Part shown: in pieces, positions 14,393 through 21,946 of the stretch
Numbering within the stretch: the first letter of the stretch is position 1
Layout: each line of letters begins with the position of its first letter
Source: Candidatus Borkfalkia excrementavium
GTDB taxonomy: Bacteria; Bacillota; Clostridia; Christensenellales; Borkfalkiaceae
Direction: 5' to 3'
DNA length: 64,000 bases
NCBI GenBank assembly: GCA_019115945.1
Contig: DXCO01000019.1
Coordinates: forward strand, 1-64,000
The notes under the pieces: model-generated
What the model was told of the DNA's origin: nothing
The model's input: only the letters and a program-made list of their open reading frames with translations
Databases searched by the model: none
Translations under genes and position numbers: made by a program

Positions 14393-15259
14393 TCAGACGC
14401 GGTGAATGGAGTTTTTATATTGTATCGGCGTCATTTTCGTAATTTTTTTGAACAGCAGATTAAAATAGCGCGGATCGGAAAAATTCAGTCTGTCCGAGAT
14501 TTCCGCCATATTGCAGGAAGTTTCCCTGATCAGTTTTTTCGCTTCCGTAATTTTCAGTTCGTTAAAATAAGTTATGATGGATTTTCCCGTCTGCTCTTTG
14601 AACAGTTTGCTTACATACGATCTGCTGTAATGAATGTCTTCGCAGATTTCGTCGATATAAATTTTTTCATAGACTTGTTTTTTCATGGCTGCAATGACGG
14701 AACTTACGATTTCTTCGGCCACGTTGTCCACGATGAAAAAGGCGTTGCCCTCTTTGCTCGAATTTTTTTTGCGCAAAATCGTGATCAGGAACAGTTCCAT
14801 ATACAGTTTGATCATCTGCTCGCCGCCGAAGCGGGAATTTTCGAGGTAAGATGCGTTTTTTCTGACGGGCAGGGCAAACGTGTTTTCCGCTTCTTCCAAA
14901 AGTTTCGTTAAAATACCTTTTTCGCTTCTCTGCAATTTGGTCTTGTAATTGTGCAGCATGGAAAGAAAGGGAGAAACGCTGTTGAAACACAGTACGAAAA
15001 TGTTCGAACTGCGCTCGTTGTTTCCCTTGATCGAATGCTGCTGGTAGGGGCTGAGGAAAAAGAGATCCCCCTCGCTCATAAATGTGGGAGCACCGTCTAT
15101 ATAATAGAAAATAGAGCCTTTATCGATGTAGACAAGTTCCCAGAATTCGTGTTTTTCGCTCGGATAAACATAGTCTACGGGCAGTTCAAGATATTCGATC
15201 GTCACGATGTTTTTGATTTGTACGATGTTTTTAATCGTATGTTTATAATATTTTTTCAT
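14393..15259 (-). CDS. AraC-family transcriptional regulator of catabolic locus 1
   Basis: The 288-aa protein has an N-terminal cupin-type sensing domain (residues 15-110, with HEFWELVYIDKGSIFYYIDG and FLSPYQQHSI) and a C-terminal double helix-turn-helix (residues 188-285). The DNA-binding part shows IYIDEICEDIHYSRSYVSKLFKEQTGKS and the end IQYKNSIHRV. It is divergent from the genes at 15417-27639 and is the obvious candidate regulator, probably an activator answering to a sugar. The minus-strand -10 box ends about 9 nt before the ATG, so the mRNA is almost leaderless. It is convergent with the ncRNA unit, and its stop is only about 17 nt from that terminator. Confidence 0.9.
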   Translation of the reverse strand: MKKYYKHTIKNIVQIKNIVTIEYLELPVDYVYPSEKHEFWELVYIDKGSIFYYIDGAPTFMSEGDLFFLSPYQQHSIKGNNERSSNIFVLCFNSVSPFLSMLHNYKTKLQRSEKGILTKLLEEAENTFALPVRKNASYLENSRFGGEQMIKLYMELFLITILRKKNSSKEGNAFFIVDNVAEEIVSSVIAAMKKQVYEKIYIDEICEDIHYSRSYVSKLFKEQTGKSIITYFNELKITEAKKLIRETSCNMAEISDRLNFSDPRYFNLLFKKITKMTPIQYKNSIHRV

Positions 15260-15268
15260 GATGACCCC

Positions 15269-15296
15269 ATTATACTACAAAAATTTGATTTGTCAA
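15269..15296 (-). promoter_or_regulatory. Promoter of the AraC gene, nearly leaderless transcript
   Basis: TTGACA (15296-15291) and TATAAT (15274-15269) are 16 nt apart on the minus strand. With a start point 7 nt after the -10 box the leader would be only about 2-4 nt. Confidence 0.8.
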
Positions 15297-15329
15297 TATG
15301 TATGAGATAATATTATGATAAATATGGAC

Positions 15330-15349
15330 GATTTATCATTGAATAAATC
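15330..15349. promoter_or_regulatory. Operator-like inverted repeat in the AraC/M81 divergent region
   Basis: GATTTAT (15330-15336) and ATAAATC (15343-15349) form a 7-bp perfect dyad with a 6-nt spacer in AT-rich DNA between the divergent genes. Other AT-rich palindromes (ATAATATTAT near 15307) are close. No convincing plus-strand -35/-10 pair was found, as expected for an activator-dependent promoter. Confidence 0.4.
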
Positions 15350-15416
15350 ATCTGCATGACTTAAAATTGAATTAAGCAAGGGCGCTTCGGCGGGCTTGCA
15401 AAAAAGGAGGAGAAGG

Positions 15417-16820
15417 ATGAAAGTAATCGTTGCGTCCTTTCAGTACGAAGCGTGCGGCATGTCTTCCACGTTTCCGGGAACGGGCGATTTCGAGTGCGCG
15501 GAAGGGCGCGATGTTTATCGCAAACTGGACGTGGAAGACGTCTTTCGCGAAAATGGAATCGAAACGGTCCCAGTATTTTATGCGAACGCTCTGCCCGGCG
15601 GGATCTGCCCTTTGGCGATATACGAAAGTTTTGCGGAAAAGATCCTCTCCGGAGTCAGGGAACACGCGGATGCGGACGGGATTCTGCTCGTCTGCCACGG
15701 AAGTTCGGAAATCGAAAAGATCGGCAGCGGCGAACTCGATCTGGTTTCAAAGATCCGTTCGGTCGTAGGGGACCGCCCGCTGATCTCCGTCGCGTTCGAT
15801 CTGCATGCCAATATCCATCCGCGGCTGATCCCGATGGTGGATATCGTGTGCGGTTATAAGACGGCGCCGCATACCGATCAGCGAGAGACGCACAGGGCCG
15901 CGGCAAAAATTCTTGCCGACGCGCTCTGCGGCGGCCATAGACCGGTGGTGCGGATGGTGAAAGTGCCCATGCTTCCTGCAGGCGATACCATGCTGACGGC
16001 GGAAGAGCCCCTGCGATCGCTGATCGCGAAGACGCGCGCGGCGGAGCAGAACGGGATTTTTCGCGTCAATCTCTTTTTCTCGCACATGTGGGTGGATGCG
16101 CCGAACACATGCGCAAGCGTCACGGTAACGGCAGCGGACGCCCGTTTGGCAGATGCCGCCGCAACGGATTTTGCAAACCGGTTCTGGCAGGCGCGCAAAC
16201 AGTTTCGTTTTCGGGTGGAAACGGGGAGCGTTTCCGAATGCGTTCGCGCCGCCCTCGCCCGTACAGGCGGCAGGGTTTTTCTGACGGACAGCGGAGACAA
16301 TACTACCGCGGGCGCGGAAGGGGACAGGACGGACATTTTGCAGGAACTTTTGCGCGTCGGCGCAGGGCGCAAAAAAATCTGCGTCAGCGGGATCACTTCC
16401 CCCGAGATCGTAGAAGGCACGCGCGGGTTGCGTGCGGGGGAGGAGATCGAAGTCCCCCTTCCCGCGGGCGCCGTAAAGGGAAAAATCGTCCGCCGCGGTA
16501 AAATCCTCGGCTGGGCGAAGGACGTGATCGGCGAAAGCGTCACCGTCGATGTCGGCGGGATCGACGTCATTTTTACGGAAAAGAGAAGCGCCTTTATCGC
16601 AAAGGAAAATTTTGAACTTGCGGGAGAAGATCTCGAAACTTACGAGATCGTTGCGGTAAAACAGGGATATCTTTTCAGCGAACTTGCGCCCTATTGCGAC
16701 AAGCAGTATTTCGTCATGAGCGACGGCTCCAGTTGCGTGGATATACGCAGGCTCGGCCTGAAACGCATTCCCAGGCCCCTTTGGCCGCTGGACGATTTCG
16801 AGTGGCAGGCAAAAATTTAA
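15417..16820 (+). CDS. M81-family (MlrC-like) metallohydrolase
   Basis: The 467-aa protein matches the MlrC/DUF1485 family, named after microcystin degradation but widespread in catabolic operons where natural substrates are unknown. The putative metal-binding motifs are visible: LLVCHGSSE near 97, the DLHANIHPRL signature near 130, and YKTAPHTDQRETHRAA near 147. The C-terminal domain has LTDSGDNTTAGAEGDRT near 295. It has no signal peptide, so it is cytoplasmic. Start ATG 15417 has AAGGAGG at 15404-15410. It is the first gene of the locus facing the AraC regulator. The next gene is a creatinase-like protein, so both may act on amide or cyclic amide bonds of the imported compound. Confidence 0.85.
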   Translation: MKVIVASFQYEACGMSSTFPGTGDFECAEGRDVYRKLDVEDVFRENGIETVPVFYANALPGGICPLAIYESFAEKILSGVREHADADGILLVCHGSSEIEKIGSGELDLVSKIRSVVGDRPLISVAFDLHANIHPRLIPMVDIVCGYKTAPHTDQRETHRAAAKILADALCGGHRPVVRMVKVPMLPAGDTMLTAEEPLRSLIAKTRAAEQNGIFRVNLFFSHMWVDAPNTCASVTVTAADARLADAAATDFANRFWQARKQFRFRVETGSVSECVRAALARTGGRVFLTDSGDNTTAGAEGDRTDILQELLRVGAGRKKICVSGITSPEIVEGTRGLRAGEEIEVPLPAGAVKGKIVRRGKILGWAKDVIGESVTVDVGGIDVIFTEKRSAFIAKENFELAGEDLETYEIVAVKQGYLFSELAPYCDKQYFVMSDGSSCVDIRRLGLKRIPRPLWPLDDFEWQAKI

Positions 16821-16859
16821 TCTTTATCTAATTGATCCGAAAAGGAAAAGGAGGAAAAA

Positions 16860-18032
16860 ATGTCTTATTATAACGCCGAAGAAAGCAAAAAAAGAGTGGC
16901 AAAAGTGGTGGAACTTCTGCAAAAAGAAGGGGCGGATATCGCCCTTGTGTATTACGACGAACTGAATATCGCCAACGGCTGGTATCTGACGGGGTGGTGC
17001 CCGCAGTTCGAGAAGGGCGCCGTTCTGATCGGCAAAGACGGCACGGCCATGCTCCTCGGCGGGCCGGAAAGCGAACCGTTTGCCATTCAGTCTTCCGCCA
17101 TCAACGATACGAGATGCTTCAAAGTGTTCATGGTGCCTGACGAAGAGTATCCGAACGCGAAGATCATCGGGTTTCCCGAACTGTTTCGCGAACTGAATGA
17201 AAAATTCCCTGTCCGCCGCGTCGGTCTTGTGGGAATGAGCGAGATGCCCTACGAACTGCACAGGCAGTTGGAAGAGGGGTTTGCGGGGTGCGAACTGGTC
17301 GATCTCACCGATCAATATCTGAAATTCCGCTACGTGAAGAGCGATTGGGAGGTGGAGCAGGCGCGTGCGGCGACGAGGCTGAGTTATCTCGCGTATAAAG
17401 AGATGCTGAAAAAGGTAAAACCGGGAGAAAAGGAATTTGCCGTTGCGGCGGCCGGTGAGGCGGTCTGCCGCGCAAACGGTGCCAACGGATTTGCATATCA
17501 GACGATCGTTGGCAGCGGAGTGCGATCGAACGCCGTCGTGCCGACCGCTACGGATAAGGTGATGCAGGCGGGGGAAATGGTCATGCTCGGCATTGCGCCG
17601 CGCGTCAATGGGTATGCGGGCACGTTCGGGCACACGGTCCCCGTCAGCGGAGAATATACGCCCGAACAGAAAAAGTGTCTGACCGATATGATCGAGGTGA
17701 TGAAGGTCACCAAAAGCATGCTGCGCATAGGCAATACGGGCAGACAGATCGATGCGGAAGGACGCAAATTGTATGACAAGGGCGGTTATTTGAAATATCT
17801 GGTATGTCCGTTTGCGCATACCATGGGGCTGATGGAAGCGGAGGCGCCCTTTTTCGGGCCGAACAGCGACGACGTATTGCAAAAAAATATGATCGTGAAC
17901 GTCGACGTCAGTTTCTTCGGCCATCCCGTATTGAACGGCCTTCGCGTGGAAACCTGTTACGTGATCACCGAACGGGGCGCGAAACCTCTCTGTCCCGAAT
18001 TTGAAGAAGAACTTTTCAATTACGTAAAATAG
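16860..18032 (+). CDS. Creatinase/M24-fold protein lacking the metal ligands
   Basis: The 390-aa protein has the two-domain layout of prolidase, aminopeptidase P and creatinase: an N-terminal domain (1-140) and the pita-bread domain (155-390). The usual Asp pair of the metal site is replaced: the segment reads MLGIAPRVNGYAGTFGHTV near 240, where peptidases have Asp in GxxD and SDxTRT. The His region (CPFAHTMGLME near 315) and the final Glu (LRVETCYVITERG near 360) remain. The metal-free member known in this fold is creatinase, an amidinohydrolase, so this is more likely a C-N hydrolase or isomerase-type enzyme than a peptidase. It is in operon with the M81 gene, 39 nt apart. Substrate unknown. 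Confidence 0.82.
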   Translation: MSYYNAEESKKRVAKVVELLQKEGADIALVYYDELNIANGWYLTGWCPQFEKGAVLIGKDGTAMLLGGPESEPFAIQSSAINDTRCFKVFMVPDEEYPNAKIIGFPELFRELNEKFPVRRVGLVGMSEMPYELHRQLEEGFAGCELVDLTDQYLKFRYVKSDWEVEQARAATRLSYLAYKEMLKKVKPGEKEFAVAAAGEAVCRANGANGFAYQTIVGSGVRSNAVVPTATDKVMQAGEMVMLGIAPRVNGYAGTFGHTVPVSGEYTPEQKKCLTDMIEVMKVTKSMLRIGNTGRQIDAEGRKLYDKGGYLKYLVCPFAHTMGLMEAEAPFFGPNSDDVLQKNMIVNVDVSFFGHPVLNGLRVETCYVITERGAKPLCPEFEEELFNYVK

Positions 18033-18042
18033 GGGAGAAAAA

Positions 18043-18408
18043 ATGAAAAACGGTAAAAAGAACTGGGTGTTTTGCGACGGCGACCTGCCGCCCGCGGGCA
18101 AGGATGCCTCTTTCCCCGGGCATGAGGCGCTGATGATCACGAACGTAGGCAAAAAAGATGCGTCCATCCGCATCAAGGTCCTTTTCGAGGACCGTCCGCC
18201 CTACGAAAATGTCACGCTGGATCTGGCGGCCGAGCGGACGGTCTGCCTTCGGCTGGACGGCCCGATCGGGAAAGAGAAATATCAGATCCCGCACGGGCAG
18301 TACGCGCTGCATATTCTTTCCGACGTGCCCGTCTGCGCCTGCTTCGGCAGGCTGGACGTGCGCCAGTCCAATATGGCTTATTACAGCCTGTCGGGATATG
18401 CGTTTTGA
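18043..18408 (+). CDS. Sensory rhodopsin transducer (ASRT)-family beta-sandwich protein
   Basis: The 121-aa protein matches the family of the Anabaena sensory rhodopsin transducer. Visible family features are NWVFCDGDLPP near the start, the FPGHEALMITNVGKKDASIRI strand region, VLFEDRPP near 47, and the closing SDVPVCACFGRLDVRQSN segment near 93-110. Most members occur without rhodopsin in sugar-catabolism operons, and a small-molecule or carbohydrate-binding role has been proposed for the fold. The start ATG 18043 has GGGAGAAAAA directly before it, and the gene is only 10 nt after the M24 gene. There is no rhodopsin in the window, so a sensor or binding role in the catabolic locus is inferred. 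Confidence 0.85.
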   Translation: MKNGKKNWVFCDGDLPPAGKDASFPGHEALMITNVGKKDASIRIKVLFEDRPPYENVTLDLAAERTVCLRLDGPIGKEKYQIPHGQYALHILSDVPVCACFGRLDVRQSNMAYYSLSGYAF

Positions 18409-18426
18409 GCGGAGGCGGGGCGTGCA

Positions 18427-20538
18427 ATGAAAAAGGGATCTCCCTACGCGGATTTTCTGTTTCCGACCGACTGGCAGAATGTGCTCTTTCTCAACTACGG
18501 AAAGGTCAGAACGGCGTCGCTCGCCCGCGTTCTGGGTACGGACGAGAAAACGATCGAGGAGGAAGCCGCCCGGCTCGGCCTCGGGGAAATAAAAGAAGAC
18601 GTGCGCTGGACGAAAAGGGGATATATCACTGCGATCCGGAACAACTGGCATTTCCTTCCCCTTGAACAGATCATAGATCTTTTGGATACGGATGCCTCCT
18701 CCATGGAAAAAATTCTGCTCGAAGAGGATTTTCTGTCCGTAAAACTCGGCGAAAAACCGGATATCGGTCGCGTCGCGTACCGGCCGCTGTCCGCGCGCCG
18801 GAAAAGGGAATCGGAAAAAATCGGAAAGATCGTCCAGAGGGAATACGTCCCCGCGCTTTCCCGTCCCTTCGAATTTAACTATGACGAGTGCGATTCCCCT
18901 GCTGAAGATCTTTCGTCGGGCGAACGCGTTGTCTATTTATATGACGCCGTGTACGGCGAACACGGCTCATTGCCCGACGGGGAACTGTCCGCTCTTGCCG
19001 CACAGGGGGTGACGGGAATCTGGATGCCCGCGCTTCTGTCCGACTTTGCCGAGCACCCGTTTGCGCCCCGCCCGAAGGAGGAAAGGGAAAAGCGGACGGA
19101 GCGCATGCGCGGGATCCTAAATCAGTGCGCTGCGCACGGGCTGAAAGTCTTTCTGTATCTCAACGAGCCGAGGGCCTGTAAAACCGAAGATCTGCCCCCT
19201 CAACTGCGTGGGCATACTGTCGGGGAGTATTCTTCCCTCTGCATGGGGGATGAAAGGACAAAAAAATATCTTACGGACGCGACCGAACAGTTGTGCCGCG
19301 CGCTGCCCGGCCTCGGCGGTATCATTACCATCACGATGAGCGAAAATCAGACGCATTGCCGCTACTGGGGAGAGACGAACTGTCCGCGCTGCAAAGCGCG
19401 TTCCATGCAGTCGCTTGCGGCGGAAGTGAACAACTGTATCGCGGAAGGAGCGCGGCGTGCGGGCGGGACCGTGCGCGTCGTCGCCAATCTTTGGGGCTGG
19501 TCGCACTTTATGGGCTGGACGCGCGATGCGGTGCGCGAAGGGATCGATCTGCTGGACGCTTCCGTCGAGATCATGGCCGTCAGCGAATACGGAAAAAAGA
19601 TCTGCAAAGGCGGGATCGAGAGCGAGATCATCGATTATTCTATTTCCAATCCCGGGCCGAGCGAAGACAGCGAATACCTTATGCGCTACGCCGCTTCCCG
19701 AGGCAGAAAAGTATGGGCAAAAATTCAGGTCAACAACAGTTGGGAGTGTTCCTCGGTTCCGTATATTCCAGCCTACGGGCTTGTCGCCGAACATCTCGAT
19801 CGCCTGTCCGCTCTCGGCGTAAACGATTTTATGCTCTGTTGGACGCTGGGCGGGTATCCTTCGCTCGGGCTCCGGCTCGCAACGCAGTATTACAGGGCGG
19901 GGAAGGGCGTCGACCTGGCTGCCTTTTATGCAAGGGCGTTCGGAGAAAAAGCCGATGCTGCGGCGGCGGCCGTACAAAAGATCGAAAGGGCGTTTGCCGA
20001 ATTTCCGTTCAGCCTGAACGTGCTTTACTTTGCACCGCATACTTTGGGAGGAGGAGAACTTTGGAGTACGGAGGAGATCGGGCTTCCCGCCACGATGGTC
20101 TGTTTTTCTTATGACGATACGGAAAAATATGCGCAGCCGTACGGAGAAGAGATATATCTTTCCCAAATGAAAAAACTTTCCGAAGGGTTTTGCGAGGGCG
20201 TGTCCCTCTTGGAGCGCGCCGTAGCGCAGGATGCATACGGAAAAGAAGTCTGCCTCTTCGCACGCGCGGCAGGTCTGCATTATGTATCCGCTTACCATCA
20301 TGCGCGGTTTACGGCAGAGAAAAAAAGGGGATTTCCCGACCGCGTTTATGCTTTGCAAATCGTAAAAGAGGAGGAACAGGCCGTTCGGGAACTGTACCGA
20401 TTGCAGGCAGCAGACGCGCGCATCGGCTTTGAGTCGTCCAACCAGTATTATTACAATGAAAACTCTCTGCTCGCAAAGATCGTGAACCTGAACAGAGTCG
20501 CTCAGCGGCTTGAAAAAACAGAAAAACCGGATGCGTAA
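18427..20538 (+). CDS. Large putative TIM-barrel protein with HTH-like N-terminal part (703 aa)
   Basis: The N-terminal 110 residues hold two helix-turn-helix-like units: TASLARVLGTDEKTIEEEA near 33 and LEQIIDLLDTDASSMEKIL near 78, with RNNWHFLP between them. I recall the NNWH-LLP-type segment from uncharacterised glycosidase-like proteins of gut and soil bacteria. The middle (about 150-520) has a barrel-like pattern, with conserved-looking acidic ends of strands such as KVFLYLNEPRA, GGIITITMSENQTHCRYWGETNCPRC (Cys pair) and NLWGWSHFMGW. The last 180 residues are helical. No signal peptide is present, so it acts in the cytoplasm, unlike its exported neighbour. Start ATG 18427 with GGAGGCGGGG upstream. 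A glycoside-hydrolase role is inferred; no family is claimed. Confidence 0.7.
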   Translation: MKKGSPYADFLFPTDWQNVLFLNYGKVRTASLARVLGTDEKTIEEEAARLGLGEIKEDVRWTKRGYITAIRNNWHFLPLEQIIDLLDTDASSMEKILLEEDFLSVKLGEKPDIGRVAYRPLSARRKRESEKIGKIVQREYVPALSRPFEFNYDECDSPAEDLSSGERVVYLYDAVYGEHGSLPDGELSALAAQGVTGIWMPALLSDFAEHPFAPRPKEEREKRTERMRGILNQCAAHGLKVFLYLNEPRACKTEDLPPQLRGHTVGEYSSLCMGDERTKKYLTDATEQLCRALPGLGGIITITMSENQTHCRYWGETNCPRCKARSMQSLAAEVNNCIAEGARRAGGTVRVVANLWGWSHFMGWTRDAVREGIDLLDASVEIMAVSEYGKKICKGGIESEIIDYSISNPGPSEDSEYLMRYAASRGRKVWAKIQVNNSWECSSVPYIPAYGLVAEHLDRLSALGVNDFMLCWTLGGYPSLGLRLATQYYRAGKGVDLAAFYARAFGEKADAAAAAVQKIERAFAEFPFSLNVLYFAPHTLGGGELWSTEEIGLPATMVCFSYDDTEKYAQPYGEEIYLSQMKKLSEGFCEGVSLLERAVAQDAYGKEVCLFARAAGLHYVSAYHHARFTAEKKRGFPDRVYALQIVKEEEQAVRELYRLQAADARIGFESSNQYYYNENSLLAKIVNLNRVAQRLEKTEKPDA

Positions 20539-20581
20539 AAGCGCGTCCGTCGAATAGAAAAAACAGAAAGGGGTAATTTGA

Positions 20582-21931
20582 ATGAAAGCAAAAAAGATCA
20601 TAGCGCTGTGTCTTACCTGTCTGTTCGGATTTGCACCGCTGTGCGCCTGCAATTCGGACAAAGGTCCTTCGGGGCCCGAAACCAAGCCCGTCAACGCGAA
20701 TTACGATCCGCTCGGGCTGAACGAGATCGCCATCGGCATTTACATAACGCCGGACGACGCGCACCGCGAACAGAAGTATTTCGACTATATGGTAGAGGCG
20801 GGCATCAACTTCGTAAACGGGTTCCGCTGGTACGAAGATACGGACGACGAGGTCATGCAATGCCTGAATCTGGCCGAAAAGGCGGGGCTGCCCTTCCTCG
20901 TGAACGACAAGACGGTGCTCGACAACATCGAAACGTATTTCCAGACAAAAAATGCGGTACTGCTCGAATCGTCCATGCAGCAGATACAGAAATATGTCGA
21001 TCATCCCGCCTATGCGGGGCAGTTCTTCATCGACGAGCCTTACCGCGATAAACTGGAGGATCTGGCCGAATTTACCAATCTGTACGAACAGGTGTTCCCC
21101 GGCAATTTTTGGAACATCAACATGTTTTCGCCGAACGTATCCGAACTCGGCTGCACATATGAGCAGTTTATGGACGATTACTTTGCCCTAACCAATGCGC
21201 GCGTGTATTCGTACGATCATTATCCTCTGCTGCAGTATGATGAAAACGATCCCTATGCCGACGGTATGGATACGGGATTTTATTATGGTTTGGATTTGGT
21301 TCGCTCGAAAACATTGGAACGGAATATCCCCTTCTGGACGTATATTCAGGCGATCGGGATCGGGGGCGCCGACGGGATCCTGACCAAGCGTGACCCGTCG
21401 AGAAACGATATACGCTGGTCAGAATTTATCAACCTGGCGTTCGGCGCGAAAGGGCTGCAGTATTTTACATATTTTACGCCCGCAAGCGGGGCGGAAACTT
21501 TCACCGAAGGGCTGATTGATGCGAACGGGGAAAAGACGGAACATTACGAAGCGGCCAAAGAGGTGAATCAGGAGATCAAGGCTTTCGGCAATATCCTGCT
21601 TTTCAGCGATGCGGAGGGCGTGATCTTCAACAAGCAGCCGAGCAACAACCGTTACAAACTGTATACGGAACCGTTCGAGTCATACGGCAGAGTGGAAAGT
21701 ACGGGCGGCGATACCTTCGTGGCGGGATGTTTCCGCCATACGTCTACGGGAAAACAGTATCTGCTGATCACACCGCATACTCCGCTCGATTCCGCGCACG
21801 TCGAACTGAACGTAACGGGCAGCGGCGCGTTTGAAGCGTATGTGCACGGGCAGCGCACGGAAGTGACGGCGGAAAACGGAAAGGTCTCTTTCGACATCGC
21901 CGCGGGAGACGCCGTATTCATTCAGGTATAA
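20582..21931 (+). CDS. Lipoprotein with glycosidase-like TIM barrel
   Basis: The 449-aa product has a lipoprotein signal peptide (lipobox LCAC, Cys23) and a barrel resembling bacterial beta-galactosidase-type (GH42-like) folds. Barrel features are the strand ends IAIGIYITPDDA near 50, FFIDEPYRDKL near 150 (a D/E pair in the place of an acid/base residue), SYDHYPLLQYDEN near 210, and PFWTYIQAIGIGG near 250. A C-terminal beta domain (360-449) follows. The SBP follows 15 nt behind the stop. It is likely exported and anchored in the membrane, where it could trim the glycan before uptake, but the catalytic residues cannot be fixed from sequence. Confidence 0.75.
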   Translation: MKAKKIIALCLTCLFGFAPLCACNSDKGPSGPETKPVNANYDPLGLNEIAIGIYITPDDAHREQKYFDYMVEAGINFVNGFRWYEDTDDEVMQCLNLAEKAGLPFLVNDKTVLDNIETYFQTKNAVLLESSMQQIQKYVDHPAYAGQFFIDEPYRDKLEDLAEFTNLYEQVFPGNFWNINMFSPNVSELGCTYEQFMDDYFALTNARVYSYDHYPLLQYDENDPYADGMDTGFYYGLDLVRSKTLERNIPFWTYIQAIGIGGADGILTKRDPSRNDIRWSEFINLAFGAKGLQYFTYFTPASGAETFTEGLIDANGEKTEHYEAAKEVNQEIKAFGNILLFSDAEGVIFNKQPSNNRYKLYTEPFESYGRVESTGGDTFVAGCFRHTSTGKQYLLITPHTPLDSAHVELNVTGSGAFEAYVHGQRTEVTAENGKVSFDIAAGDAVFIQV

Positions 21932-21946
21932 AAGGAGGAAAACCAG

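Noticed and set aside
14255-14911. Long plus-strand open frame of 218 aa crossing the ncRNA and AraC gene
   Set aside because: It lies antisense to the clear AraC gene, starts inside the ncRNA stem region and has no RBS. Its composition (Phe-rich) is that of an antisense shadow.
16860-18032. Ordinary Xaa-Pro aminopeptidase
   Set aside because: The Asp metal ligands of the M24 peptidases are missing at the expected place, so a peptidase call is not supported.
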